Part shown: positions 46,484-55,290 of the stretch, piece after piece
Numbering within the stretch: position 1 is the first letter of the stretch
Layout: the number at the start of each line of letters is the position of its first letter
NCBI GenBank assembly: GCA_964457365.1
Contig: CAYWFP010000012.1
Coordinates: 1-59,075 of the forward strand
From: CAYWFP01 sp964457365
GTDB taxonomy: Bacteria > Planctomycetota > SZUA-567
Direction of reading: 5' to 3'
Length of the DNA: 59,075 bases
Notes under the pieces: model-generated
The model's input: only the letters and a program-made list of their open reading frames with translations
Databases searched by the model: none
What the model was told of the DNA's origin: nothing
Position numbers and translations under genes: made by a program

Positions 46484-47131
46484 TTACATCCCGGGCGCGC
46501 GAAGGTTGTCCGCATCCCCCGTGCCGGTGCGCAGATTCGTGAACGCTTCGTCCGAACCCGCGCTCCATAACTCATAACTCCATTTGTGCCTGTCCGATTG
46601 CATCGGCGCATCGAACGGCCAATAATGAGCGTTGGACAACACCATTGGCGTCGCGCAGGTAGGGCAGTCGCCCGGAGTGGGGCTCGGATCTCCGCAAGCC
46701 GACGGGCAGATATACCACTTGTGGGCCGCCAGGTAGATAACGGGGCGTCCCCAGACATCGACAAATTCCTTCGTCGTGGCGCCACCGGTATTGGCCAAGT
46801 CGCGCGTGGCATCGACTTGCCCGGAGAGGTAGCCGTCCCCGACCTCGTCATCGTTGGTATCGAAAAGCTCGATATAAAGCGATTCGGCGTTCAAACTAAC
46901 GTTGTCCCAATCCCCGTCTCCCCACGACCCGAGGAAACTGGGATAATAGCGAAAGTCCTGCCTGTACATATTCAGGCCACCCTCGATTTTGGAGAGCAGG
47001 CTTATTGTACGCTGTTCCTTGGCATTGCGGACGTATCCCTGATAGGTGGGAAATAGCAAAGCGCTCAAGGCCACCACAATGGCGATCGTAATCAGGATTT
47101 CGAGCATCGTATATCCGCGCATTCTAGCCAT
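46484..47131 (-). CDS. GspG-like pseudopilin with Cys-rich insert
   Basis: This 215-residue protein has a short leader MARMRG followed by YTMLEILITIAIVVALSALL, with Glu at +5 and Tyr rather than Phe at +1. A GspG-like helix and beta region follow (AKEQRTISLLSKIEGGLNMY, RQDFRYYP; VWGRPVIYL). Near 150-175 a C-x3-C ... C-x2-C segment (WYICPSACGD then PGDCPTCATPM) looks like a small metal site. The start at 47131 is supported by GGGAG 7 bases upstream; an earlier in-frame TTG (47137) overlaps the preceding stop. It may be the major subunit, but the window has two GspG-type genes in a row. Confidence 0.83.
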   Translation of the reverse strand: MARMRGYTMLEILITIAIVVALSALLFPTYQGYVRNAKEQRTISLLSKIEGGLNMYRQDFRYYPSFLGSWGDGDWDNVSLNAESLYIELFDTNDDEVGDGYLSGQVDATRDLANTGGATTKEFVDVWGRPVIYLAAHKWYICPSACGDPSPTPGDCPTCATPMVLSNAHYWPFDAPMQSDRHKWSYELWSAGSDEAFTNLRTGTGDADNLRAPGM

Positions 47132-47133
47132 GA

Positions 47134-47802
47134 TCAATCTCCCGACCGCCGCAGGATTGGACGTGCGTTGTTGGGATAGGCTTCGTCATAAAAATCGTTC
47201 CAGTACGAAGGCTTATAGGTGTAAGGATCATCCGGCGCTACGTCCGGAGGCGGCAGATTACCTTCCGCATCGAAATTATCCGTACCGCCGACACTGTAGA
47301 TTTTCAATTGATGGAGCACCCCCCTGTCCTTCCACCATTTGCCGCCGTTCCATTTCTGCACGCCGTGCGAATCGACATGCCGAACGCCGGTCTCGGAATG
47401 AATATTTTGATAAATATAGGGAGAGCCCCACGGATCGAGCAATTCGTCGTTCTCGCCCAACCGTTCCATGCTGAACGCGAAAGAACTGTAGATGGCATTC
47501 AGAATTCGAGGACGGTCGGTATCGCGCCAGGAGGTTACCGTTTTGTCGAACGACATGCGATAATCATCCGCCATCGAGGCATCTTCGTCGATCTCCTCGT
47601 ACGGGTATCGCCCCTGCTCGAGATGGTATACGTCACAAGCATTGTATATCTGCTGGATCGTGTCGTGCGCCTGGGTTCGATAGGCGCGCTCGCCGATCAT
47701 GCGCGACCCCATCACGAGCATTGTCGCAAGGACGACGATGACAAGCATCGCGATGACCAACTCGATCAGCGTGAACGCGGAGCTATCCCGTACGGTTTTC
47801 AT
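47134..47802 (-). CDS. GspG-type pseudopilin with Ala at the -1 site
   Basis: This 222-residue protein has a leader MKTVRDSSA then FTLIELVIAMLVIVVLATML. Glu at +5 is present, but the residue before the cleavage point is Ala instead of the usual Gly. The mature region contains YNACDVYHLEQGRYPYEE and LLDPWGSPYIY, the GspG helix and DPWG motif. The frame continues far upstream as an Arg/Ser-rich shadow, so the ATG at 47802 (GGAG 9 bases upstream) is taken. Its 5' end overlaps the small membrane protein gene by 20 bases and its stop lies 2 bases before the next start. Confidence 0.82.
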   Translation of the reverse strand: MKTVRDSSAFTLIELVIAMLVIVVLATMLVMGSRMIGERAYRTQAHDTIQQIYNACDVYHLEQGRYPYEEIDEDASMADDYRMSFDKTVTSWRDTDRPRILNAIYSSFAFSMERLGENDELLDPWGSPYIYQNIHSETGVRHVDSHGVQKWNGGKWWKDRGVLHQLKIYSVGGTDNFDAEGNLPPPDVAPDDPYTYKPSYWNDFYDEAYPNNARPILRRSGD

Positions 47803-48160
47803 GCAACAAAACTCCGAGCGTGTGAAAGAGCAGAAGACTCTCCGCCAGCAGCAGGAACGCGCCGATATGCGCGACCCACTCCTCGCCGCGATTGTTCTCG
47901 CACTTGGAACCGCCCCAGCGGCGCCAAAGCCTCGACGTCCACAGGATGAGCCGTCGGGCCCCAAACGACAAAAGCAATGCCAGCGGAATTAGCAGGAACG
48001 CCACGGCAAACGTATAATATGCGTATGTCGAGAGTCCGGATCGATACATCTGGCGCGCAACCTGGAAGCACAGAATCAAGGGAAAAAACGAAAAGATCAA
48101 CACGGCCCAGCGAAGCAAGCCGGGAAGAGGCGGATCGGACTGTATCATCGGTTCGTTCAT
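47783..48160 (-). CDS. Small three-TM membrane protein, function unknown
   Basis: This 125-residue hydrophobic protein has TM helices near 16-38 (LRWAVLIFSFFPLILCF), 46-68 (YYTFAVAFLLIPLALLLSF) and 96-115 (VAHIGAFLLLAESLLLFHTL). A Trp/Arg-rich cytoplasmic loop (RRLILWTSRLWRRWGG) lies between the last two. No family is recognised. It is the first gene of the pseudopilin operon and overlaps the first pseudopilin gene by 20 bases, suggesting coupled translation. A filament-assembly or membrane-accessory role is inferred from position only. AAGGT lies 7 bases upstream of the ATG. Confidence 0.6.
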   Translation of the reverse strand: MNEPMIQSDPPLPGLLRWAVLIFSFFPLILCFQVARQMYRSGLSTYAYYTFAVAFLLIPLALLLSFGARRLILWTSRLWRRWGGSKCENNRGEEWVAHIGAFLLLAESLLLFHTLGVLLHENRTG

Positions 48161-48422
48161 TTCGCTTACCTTGCCAAAACGCGATGCGTAATCGAGGCAT
48201 ACCTCACCGTCATGATCAAAGAAAACCCTGTGCCAAGCGGAAGGTTATTTCTATTTAGCGAAAAAACAACGCAACTTTTTTCCATACAATACCTTGCAGA
48301 ATAGATTGCGTTGACGGAAACTACCTCAAGCATATTTATTCAGATCGGTTATGCGGCAGATCAATACCATCTGCTTTATTTCGCTACACAATAATGATTC
48401 ATAGGTCCAGCATCAGTTAACG
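48161..48422. promoter_or_regulatory. Intergenic leader of the pseudopilin operon with an 8-bp inverted repeat
   Basis: No gene is seen. Arms CAACGCAA (about 48267-48274) and TTGCGTTG (about 48306-48313) form a perfect 8-bp inverted repeat about 31 bases apart, a candidate operator or hairpin. A separate small hairpin, GCAGAT/ATCTGC, lies near 48356-48374 and is followed on the plus strand by TTTATTT. No convincing -10/-35 pair for the minus-strand operon was found. Confidence 0.35.
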
Positions 48423-49898
48423 CTAGCGACGCCCACGACCGCTACGCCTTCCTGACTTACTGCGCCCCCCATTTTTGTGTCGTTCCGATTTCTTCGTCAT
48501 GCGCGTCTCCGGAGCGGTTTCCATATCCGGATGCTGGTGCAGCGTCTGTTGATAGTAATCGTCGAGCAGCATCGCGATCAAGGCTGCTTCATCGTCGTTG
48601 GCGAGCAGATTGCGCGCCAAAGGCAGAAAGCGATCCATCCGTTCGCGCTTGAGCTTGTCCCGGTTGCGCAGCCTAGCCTCTAATAGCGCGGTGGTCCGTT
48701 CTGCGACCACAACCGCAACATCCTCTTCCGTCGGGACGGGGCGTTCGATGACGTCAATATCGTAACGCTTTGCAATCTTGCTCAGTTCGATTCCTTCCAG
48801 GCCGCCGATCAAAGAGATCGCCACGCCGGCGGCGCCGGCGCGCCCCGTGCGGCCGGCACGGTGAATATACACTTCATGATCTTCGGGCGGCTCGTACTGG
48901 ATCACGTGGGACAAGTCGGGGATATCGATGCCGCGAGCGGCGATGTCAGTCGCCACGAGAAAACGCAGGTGCCGATCACGCACGCGCTTGAGGACGCTCT
49001 CGCGTGAATTTTGCGAGAGGTCGCTACTGAGTTGGTCGGCATCGTACCCGAAGCGCTGCAACACCACCGTGACGTAATTGACCGTGGTCTTGCGGTTGCA
49101 GAAGATGATGGCCGAGGCCGGATTCTCGATCTCGATAATGCGTACGAGCGCACGATCCTTCTCCATCGCCGGGACGTTGTAGAAGAGATGCTCCACTTCG
49201 GCGACGTGAACGAAGTCGCGACTGAGCGAAAGCATCTCCGGTTCGTTCAGGAACATGCTCGATACGCGCATTACGTGCGGCGGGAACGTTGCGGAAAAAA
49301 GGTACCCGTTGATCCGCCGTTCGGGAAGGTATCGCTTCACCTCGCGCATGTCCGGAAGAAATCCCATCGACAGCATGCGATCTGCTTCGTCGAGGACGAT
49401 CATCCGTAACGCCTCAAGTGTAAGCGAACCGCGCAGAAGATGGTCGAGCACACGCCCTGGCGTGCCGATGACAATATGTGCGCCGGCTTCGAGTGCGGCG
49501 AACTGTTCCTTGTACCCCACCCCGCCATAAAGTGCGACCGCTCGAGCACCGGTATTCCCGGCAAGCATCACCGTTTCGTTCATCACCTGCCTGGCCAGTT
49601 CGCGCGTCGGCACGAGAAGCAACGCCTGGCAACAGGCTTTCTGCGGATCGATCCGTTCGATGATCGGTAGGACAAACGCCCCGGTCTTGCCGCTACCGGT
49701 GCGCGACTGGACCATCAGATCCCTTCCGGCCAGAAGATACGGTATCGCCCTGGATTGGACCGGCATGAGCTCGCTCCAGCCCGCGCGCTCGACTGCCGCC
49801 TGCAACGCCGACGGCAAATCGACAATTCCGACCGCCGGCAGCGCGTTCTCCGGCTCGGCCATCTCTTCGGCTCTTTCGTTTTCCTGTGGATTGCTCAC
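48423..49898 (-). CDS. DEAD-box RNA helicase
   Basis: This 491-residue ATP-dependent RNA helicase carries all core motifs in order: Q motif (MPVQSRAIP), Walker A (SRTGSGKTGA), PTRELARQ, GGVGY, TPGRV, DEAD (VLDEADRML), SAT (FSATFPP), IFCNRK, ATDIAARGID and HRAGRTGR. A short C-terminal tail rich in Lys, Arg and Gly (from about 465) probably binds RNA. The start is GTG with GGAGG 8 bases upstream. It stands downstream of the ABC-F gene, 59 bases apart. The role is likely ribosome assembly or RNA decay, as for most bacterial paralogues; which one cannot be told. Confidence 0.95.
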   Translation of the reverse strand: MSNPQENERAEEMAEPENALPAVGIVDLPSALQAAVERAGWSELMPVQSRAIPYLLAGRDLMVQSRTGSGKTGAFVLPIIERIDPQKACCQALLLVPTRELARQVMNETVMLAGNTGARAVALYGGVGYKEQFAALEAGAHIVIGTPGRVLDHLLRGSLTLEALRMIVLDEADRMLSMGFLPDMREVKRYLPERRINGYLFSATFPPHVMRVSSMFLNEPEMLSLSRDFVHVAEVEHLFYNVPAMEKDRALVRIIEIENPASAIIFCNRKTTVNYVTVVLQRFGYDADQLSSDLSQNSRESVLKRVRDRHLRFLVATDIAARGIDIPDLSHVIQYEPPEDHEVYIHRAGRTGRAGAAGVAISLIGGLEGIELSKIAKRYDIDVIERPVPTEEDVAVVVAERTTALLEARLRNRDKLKRERMDRFLPLARNLLANDDEAALIAMLLDDYYQQTLHQHPDMETAPETRMTKKSERHKNGGRSKSGRRSGRGRR

Positions 49899-49957
49899 GC
49901 GCGGTTCCTCCGAGTATTGGAATGCAAAACTCCATTATAGCCGACTATAGCGGGAAG

Positions 49958-51763
49958 TCACGTGCCGCTTTGCTCGCATTTTTTCTCCAATTCCGCCCAC
50001 CGGGCATACAACCGTTCCACCTCGGCCTCTGCTTCATGCCAACGAGCATACACCGTCTGCATCCGTTCGTGGTCGGCGCTCCCTGTCAGGCACTCTGCTT
50101 CTCTGCGACACGCGCCGGCCTTTTCTTCTGCCTTTACGATCACGCGCTCCATGCGCCCCAGTTCGCGCTCTTCTTCGCGGCTGAGACCGGCGGATTTCCG
50201 TGTCGTCGTCTTCCGCTTCTTCTCGTTTTTCCTTGAGCGCCGGACGATTTCGACTTCGACTTCTTGCCATTGGTACAGGTCCGCGTACCGTCCGCAACGC
50301 CCTTGCCCGTGCAGACCGATCACCTCGGTGCAGACGCTGTCGAGCATATGCCGGTCGTGCGTGATCAGCACCACCGCTCCGGGGAAGACGTGCAATTGGC
50401 TTTCGAGCATCTCGATGGAATCGATGTCAAGATCGTTCGTCGGTTCGTCAAGCATGATTACGTCCGCCGGCTTGTGCATCATCAGCGCCAGCATCACCCG
50501 CGCCTGTTCGCCGCCGGAGAGCTCGCCCACCGGCATGTCGAGCTGATCGCGCTGGAAGAGAAACGCCTCGCTCAAGGCCGTTACATGCTGTCGCCGACCG
50601 CCCCATTCGATCGTATCGCCATGTGGCGCCAGCGTCTTGCGCAATGTCCGTGTCGGATCGAGTCGCACACGCTGCTGGTCGAAGAGCGCGATACGCAAGC
50701 CGGTGGCATGATGAACCGTCCCCGCGTCCGGCTCGAGCTTCTTGGTCAAGGTTCGCAGGAGCGTGCTCTTGCCAGTGCCGTTGTTGCCCACGATCCCCAG
50801 GCGCGCGCCTGGCACGAGAAGGGCATCCAAGCCCGCGAAGAGGGATTTCCCGCCAATGGTTTTGGCGATACCTTCGGCAACGATCAGGTCGTTGGTGCGT
50901 CGTCCGGTGGCGGAAAAACGCATGCGCGATCGGTCGATATCGCGCAACCGCTGGCGAAGCGCGGATAACTCCTCGATGGAGGACTCGGCTTCTCGAATGC
51001 GCGTCTTGCGCTTGTGGCGCCGCCCCTGGGGGCCGCGCCGGAGCCATTCGACCTCCTGGCGAACATGCCCGGCGAGGGACCGCTCGTAACGTTGTTGCGA
51101 GGCGAGCCAGGCTTCGCGTTGCTCAAGGAAATCGCTGTAGCGCCCGACGGCCTGGAAACATCCTTGCGCAAACGCGCGGTTGATCTCGAAGACGCTGGTG
51201 GACAAGCGTTCCAACAGGTAGCGATCATGGCTGACCATGACGAAGGCAAATTGACTATTCTCCAAGAGCGACTCCAGCCAGGCGATGCCGTCAAGGTCGA
51301 GGTGATTCGTCGGCTCGTCAAGCAAGGCCAGATCCGGCTCCTGCACCAATGCGCGTCCGATGGAGAGACGCTTGCACCAACCGCCCGAGAGCGTCGCCAC
51401 CGTCTGCAACGGGTTGTCGAATCCGAGGCGACCGAGCATGATTTCCGCTTGTGTCTCCCGTTCGTATTCCGACAGCGGCAGTTTTTCCAGCTCCGTCAGC
51501 AAAACCTCCAGCAGCGTCGCTTCGCCTGGATGCGAGTCGGCTTGGGACAGGAAGACGCAGCGAGGATTCCCGGGGCGTTCGATCGTTCCGCCGTCCACAG
51601 CATCCTCGCCGGCGAGGATCTTCAGCAGCGTCGACTTTCCCGCGCCGTTGGGGCCGATCAAGCCGATACGCTCCTTCTCCCGAACGAGCAGCGAGATATT
51701 CTCGAACAATTGTCTGGCACCGAAACTCTTGGCCAGATTATCGGCTTTCAACAACACCGCCAT
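49958..51763 (-). CDS. uup: ABC-F family ATPase, Uup-like
   Basis: This 601-residue soluble protein has two ABC domains and no TM segment. The first has GPNGAGKST, LSGGWCKR and LLDEPTNHLD; the second has GNNGTGKST, LSGGEQAR and MLDEPTNDLD. The intervening linker with charged helices (RRGPQGRRHKRKTRIREAE near 240-260) and a C-terminal coiled coil (about 520-595) match the Uup branch, which binds DNA or ribosomes. AGGA lies 6 bases before the ATG. TrkH ends 45 bases upstream, and a DEAD-box gene follows 59 bases downstream. Other ABC-F subfamilies remain possible. Confidence 0.85.
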   Translation of the reverse strand: MAVLLKADNLAKSFGARQLFENISLLVREKERIGLIGPNGAGKSTLLKILAGEDAVDGGTIERPGNPRCVFLSQADSHPGEATLLEVLLTELEKLPLSEYERETQAEIMLGRLGFDNPLQTVATLSGGWCKRLSIGRALVQEPDLALLDEPTNHLDLDGIAWLESLLENSQFAFVMVSHDRYLLERLSTSVFEINRAFAQGCFQAVGRYSDFLEQREAWLASQQRYERSLAGHVRQEVEWLRRGPQGRRHKRKTRIREAESSIEELSALRQRLRDIDRSRMRFSATGRRTNDLIVAEGIAKTIGGKSLFAGLDALLVPGARLGIVGNNGTGKSTLLRTLTKKLEPDAGTVHHATGLRIALFDQQRVRLDPTRTLRKTLAPHGDTIEWGGRRQHVTALSEAFLFQRDQLDMPVGELSGGEQARVMLALMMHKPADVIMLDEPTNDLDIDSIEMLESQLHVFPGAVVLITHDRHMLDSVCTEVIGLHGQGRCGRYADLYQWQEVEVEIVRRSRKNEKKRKTTTRKSAGLSREEERELGRMERVIVKAEEKAGACRREAECLTGSADHERMQTVYARWHEAEAEVERLYARWAELEKKCEQSGT

Positions 51764-51808
51764 ATCATGTCCTGTAAAAAAAAACGGGGTTCGCGGCGCA
51801 TGCGCACG

Positions 51809-53356
51809 TCATCGCCGCCAGGCAAGAGGCAGGAGCAGAACGATTACCGAGTAGACCTCGAGGCGTCCCATCAACATACACAGTACCAGAAGCCATTTCG
51901 CGCTCCCGGGCAACCAATGAAAATTCTCGGTGGCGCCAACGCGGCTGAGACCGGGGCCGATATTGTTCAAACACGCCGCGACCGCGGTGGTGGCGGTAGT
52001 AAACTGCTCGTCGCCGTCGCTACCGTTGCCGATCAAGACCAACAGCGCGAAACAGGCCACTCCGTAAACCGCCAACCACAACATGACCAAGCCGACGATA
52101 CTCGCTGCCGTCCGCTCCTCGAGGGTGACGTCGTCACCGATACGCAAGCGGTTCACCAGGCTCGGGCGCAACAGCTTGAAGAGCTCGCGCCGGATATACT
52201 TGTATACGACCATAATCCGAATCTGCTTCAGACCGCCTCCGGTGGAGCCGGCGCAGCCGCCGCAGAACATGATCAATACCAGCAGCAGGCGCGCCCCGCC
52301 GGGCCAGATATCGGTGTTGGTGGTGGCGAAGCCGGTGGTGGTCATGATCGCCAGTGTCTGGAAGAGCGACTGCCGGAGCGATTCGAAAAACGAGGAATAG
52401 ACCGCGCGCCAGGTAAATAACGTCAAGAGCAGCGTCACCCCGACGACCATGTAGGTATAGAATCGAAACTCGGCGTTGCGCCAGTACTCCCTCACCCGCC
52501 CCTGCAAGGCGAAGTAGTGCAGGAGAAAATTGCAGCCGGCGAGGAACATGAAGAGGTTGATTACCGACTCGAAATAAAGTGCGCTCCCGTGATCACTCAG
52601 GGCGTAATGCCCGATCGAAGCGTCCTTGGTGGAGAAGCCGCCGGTGGCCATCGTACCGAAGGTATGGCAGAGCGCGTCGAACCAGGGCATGTCGCCCAGC
52701 ACCAGCAGCACCGTCTCGATCAATGAGAGCAACATGTACGCCCCCCAGAGGATCGTCGCGGTCTCGCGGATCCGCGGCTGCAGTCGCTCGGCAGTCGGGC
52801 CGGGAACTTCCGCCTGGAACAGCTGATACCCCCCCGCGCGCAACGTCGGCAGGATCGCCAGCGCCAGGACGACGATGCCCATGCCTCCCAGCCAATGGGT
52901 CAGGCTGCGCCAGAACAGCAGCGAATGCGGCAACGACTCGATCGTGCCGTAACCGCCGTCGCGGACGGCCGTGCCGAAAACGGAACTTCCGGTGGTGGTG
53001 AAACCGCTCATGGACTCGAAATACGCCTCGACGAAGCCGAATCCACCGATCCCCCAGTGCATGAAGACGTATGGCAGCGCACCGAGGAACGCCATCAGCA
53101 TCCACCCCAGTGTGGCTACGGCAAAGCCCTCAGAAGGGGTAATGCTGTCGTCGCGGTGGATGCAGGTACTCCAGCGCAATACCACGCCGACCCCCCCGGC
53201 GATAAACATGGAAAGCAGGAACGCCCCCGCCGGCTCAAACGGTTTGGCCTCGACCTGGATCTCGGCGAAGACGGCAATGCCCAGCGACGGCAGCATCGAA
53301 GCGGCGAGCAGATAGCAGAGAGCCCCGAGCAAGTAGAGAACGAGATGGATCTTCAT
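51809..53356 (-). CDS. trkH: Trk/Ktr potassium channel subunit TrkH
   Basis: This 515-residue polytopic membrane protein has four pore-loop repeats: SGFTTTGSSV, GTMATGGFST, TTTGFATTN and CAGSTGGG, each with a filter Gly. It forms the K+-conducting dimer that is gated by TrkA. The frame extends about 33 codons upstream without a membrane segment. The ATG at 53356 follows AAGGAG by about 10 bases; a GTG two codons earlier has a 4-base spacing and cannot be excluded. It starts 31 bases after trkA. Confidence 0.92.
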   Translation of the reverse strand: MKIHLVLYLLGALCYLLAASMLPSLGIAVFAEIQVEAKPFEPAGAFLLSMFIAGGVGVVLRWSTCIHRDDSITPSEGFAVATLGWMLMAFLGALPYVFMHWGIGGFGFVEAYFESMSGFTTTGSSVFGTAVRDGGYGTIESLPHSLLFWRSLTHWLGGMGIVVLALAILPTLRAGGYQLFQAEVPGPTAERLQPRIRETATILWGAYMLLSLIETVLLVLGDMPWFDALCHTFGTMATGGFSTKDASIGHYALSDHGSALYFESVINLFMFLAGCNFLLHYFALQGRVREYWRNAEFRFYTYMVVGVTLLLTLFTWRAVYSSFFESLRQSLFQTLAIMTTTGFATTNTDIWPGGARLLLVLIMFCGGCAGSTGGGLKQIRIMVVYKYIRRELFKLLRPSLVNRLRIGDDVTLEERTAASIVGLVMLWLAVYGVACFALLVLIGNGSDGDEQFTTATTAVAACLNNIGPGLSRVGATENFHWLPGSAKWLLVLCMLMGRLEVYSVIVLLLPLAWRR

Positions 53357-53387
53357 GGCCACCGTTCTCCTTGAGACTCCGCCGTAC

Positions 53388-54731
53388 TCAGGCGGTAAAG
53401 AGCGAGATCGCCGGGCGAATGGCCTCGGCCTTGGCCACCAGGATGACACGATCACCCGGCTCGACCACCGTATCGCCAGCCGCGATGCGTGAGCTTTTCA
53501 CACCGGTCACCGCCGCGACGACGGCGCCGGCGGGAAATTCGATATCTTTGAGCGCGCGCCCGGCCGCGACGGATCCGGCCTGCGCCTCGATCTCGACCGC
53601 CTCGCCGCGCTCCCCGGCGATTTTGAACATGGAGATGACCGAACCCGCGCGCGCCAGCCGCAGGATAGCCCCGACGCAGAGGATGGCCGGACTGACCACC
53701 GCGTCCAGCGGCAGCGTGTCAAAGAGATCCACATGCGTGGGGCGATCGGTGATCATCAGCGCACTCTTGACGCCCAGACGCTTGGCCATCAACGCACTTG
53801 AAAAGTTACTCTCCTCGCTCTCACTCAAGCCCAGGAAATAATCGCCGGTGTCGACCTTCAACTCGACCATCAATGTCCGGTCGAGAGGAGAGCCGTCGAT
53901 GATCGATGTGTTCTTGAGAAAATCCGACGCGCGTTTGCGCCGGTTCCAGTCCTGGTCGAGCAGCACCACGTCCGCGATTTCGCGTTCGAGCCGTTGGCAT
54001 AGATCCAGAGCGATCCCGTGCGCGCCGTAGGCGAATACCCGCCGCGTCTTGGGTTTGGTGAAATGGAACTGCCGCAGGAACGAGTCGAGCATCGTGGCGT
54101 TGAGTACCACGAAGATGTTGTCTCCTACCTCGATACGGAAAGCCCCCTTCGGCACGAAGAGGTTCTCCCCCCGCTTGACCGCCGCGACGAGAAAGTGATC
54201 CGCGAAAAGCGACTGCAACTCCATGAGCGGGTGTTCGGTCAGTTCCGAGGTCTTCTCGACCCAAAGTCCGCGCAGCAGGATCTCGCCCCTGGCGAATTCC
54301 GCGGACATGGTCGTGCCGGGCGTGGAGACGATCTCGTGCAGGCGACCGACGGTGACTTCGCGCGGATTGACGAATTCGTCCACCGCGAGGACACTCGGGG
54401 GGATGTGGCGTAGATTCTTGGCCAGGTCATGCGATTCGATCCGGGCAATACGCCGTTGCACGCCCAGTTCGCGCGAAATGAGACAACTGACGATATTCAC
54501 TTCGTCGGAGCCACTGACAGCGATCAACAGATCGGCGCCTTCGACGCCCAGATCCTTCATCACCTCCAGGTTGCATCCCGACCCGCAGACGGCCATGATA
54601 TCCAGCCGGGTCCGCGCCAGCTCTACCTGCGTCGAAACGGGATCGACGGCGTAGACGGTATGCTCTTCGGAATCGAGTTGTTGCGCGAGTGAATAGCCCA
54701 TTCGACCGAGGCCCACGATGACGATGCGCAT
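53388..54731 (-). CDS. trkA: Trk potassium uptake regulator TrkA
   Basis: This 447-residue peripheral protein has two Rossmann RCK-N/RCK-C pairs. The first Rossmann loop is IVGLGRMGYS, ending in an acidic strand (AVDP). The second loop (VFAYGAHGIALD near 235) has a relaxed glycine pattern. Both RCK-C lobes show short GDxI/GDRVI elements (IEVGDNIFVVL, PGDRVILVAK). NAD(H)- or ATP-dependent gating of TrkH is the known family role. GGAG lies 5 bases before the ATG, and a strong promoter lies about 30 bases further upstream. Confidence 0.94.
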   Translation of the reverse strand: MRIVIVGLGRMGYSLAQQLDSEEHTVYAVDPVSTQVELARTRLDIMAVCGSGCNLEVMKDLGVEGADLLIAVSGSDEVNIVSCLISRELGVQRRIARIESHDLAKNLRHIPPSVLAVDEFVNPREVTVGRLHEIVSTPGTTMSAEFARGEILLRGLWVEKTSELTEHPLMELQSLFADHFLVAAVKRGENLFVPKGAFRIEVGDNIFVVLNATMLDSFLRQFHFTKPKTRRVFAYGAHGIALDLCQRLEREIADVVLLDQDWNRRKRASDFLKNTSIIDGSPLDRTLMVELKVDTGDYFLGLSESEESNFSSALMAKRLGVKSALMITDRPTHVDLFDTLPLDAVVSPAILCVGAILRLARAGSVISMFKIAGERGEAVEIEAQAGSVAAGRALKDIEFPAGAVVAAVTGVKSSRIAAGDTVVEPGDRVILVAKAEAIRPAISLFTA

Positions 54732-54762
54732 GCGTTCTCCACTTCCGCTTTTCGAGATCCTT

Positions 54763-54791
54763 TATATAGTAGCCGCGCGCGTTGCGGTCAA
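54763..54791 (-). promoter_or_regulatory. Sigma70-type promoter of trkA-trkH
   Basis: On the minus strand TTGACC (54786-54791) and TATATA (54763-54768) are 17 bases apart. Transcription would begin about 25 bases before the trkA ATG. The element is well matched to the consensus and lies in the space divergent from the tRNA promoter. Confidence 0.65.
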
Positions 54792-54973
54792 GTCGCGGAG
54801 TATGCGAACAGGCGTTGCCCCACGACCGCACATGTCGCTGATTATCTTCTATCCGTAGTGCGTTTAACACGTTAGCATCCTGGCATCGAGCGATCGTACG
54901 TTCCTGCGTTGCATCGACGCAATCCGAGCGGACCGGCCTGAATCCGGCCGTGAGCGAAATCGCAAACGGAGAA

Positions 54974-55001
54974 TTGACAGATCACTCTTTTCGGTTAAAA
55001 T
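54974..55001 (+). promoter_or_regulatory. Sigma70-type promoter of the initiator tRNA
   Basis: TTGACA (54974-54979), a 16-base spacer and TAAAAT (54996-55001) make a strong consensus promoter. The expected start lies about 60 bases before the mature 5' end of the tRNA, leaving a trimmed leader. Confidence 0.7.
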
Positions 55002-55067
55002 CACATTTTAATCGGCTGTCGTCGCATGCGAAATGCCGTGCGTGTTTGAGGCCGACAACAGATTCGC

Positions 55068-55144
<77 letters not shown>

Positions 55145-55153
55145 TATAACCTA

Positions 55154-55190
55154 AGAAGGGGAGCGGACTTAAGCCGCTCCCCTTCTTTCG
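55154..55190 (+). terminator. Rho-independent terminator after tRNA-fMet
   Basis: Perfect 13-bp arms (AGAAGGGGAGCGG and CCGCTCCCCTTCT, 55154-55166 and 55174-55186) with a 7-base loop are followed by a short T-rich tail. The hairpin sits 9 bases after the tRNA CCA and should end its transcript. Confidence 0.85.
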
Positions 55191-55212
55191 TGTCGGGGCC
55201 TGATTCCGGGCG

Positions 55213-55234
55213 ATTGTAGCAGAATTGTAGCAGA
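55213..55234 (+). repeat. Tandem 11-bp direct repeat near the tRNA end
   Basis: ATTGTAGCAGA occurs twice with no gap (55213-55223 and 55224-55234), between the terminator and the integrase. One repeat per helical turn is typical of integrase arm sites or an excisionase site. The position fits a candidate site, although the pattern could also be a chance duplication. Confidence 0.6.
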
Positions 55235-55290
55235 GAGACCAATGGCGGAATCCGAATTCTCCTTGTTTGGTAAGAAAGGAGAAGACTGCC

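Noticed and set aside
48356..48381. Hairpin followed by TTTATTT, terminator-like on the plus strand
   Set aside because: No plus-strand gene lies upstream, and on the minus strand the T-rich run is on the wrong side, so a terminator role is not supported.
51014..52420. 468-codon plus-strand frame opposite the ABC-F and TrkH genes
   Set aside because: Both opposite genes have complete family motifs. The frame itself is low in structure and rich in Gln/Arg, as expected of a shadow.
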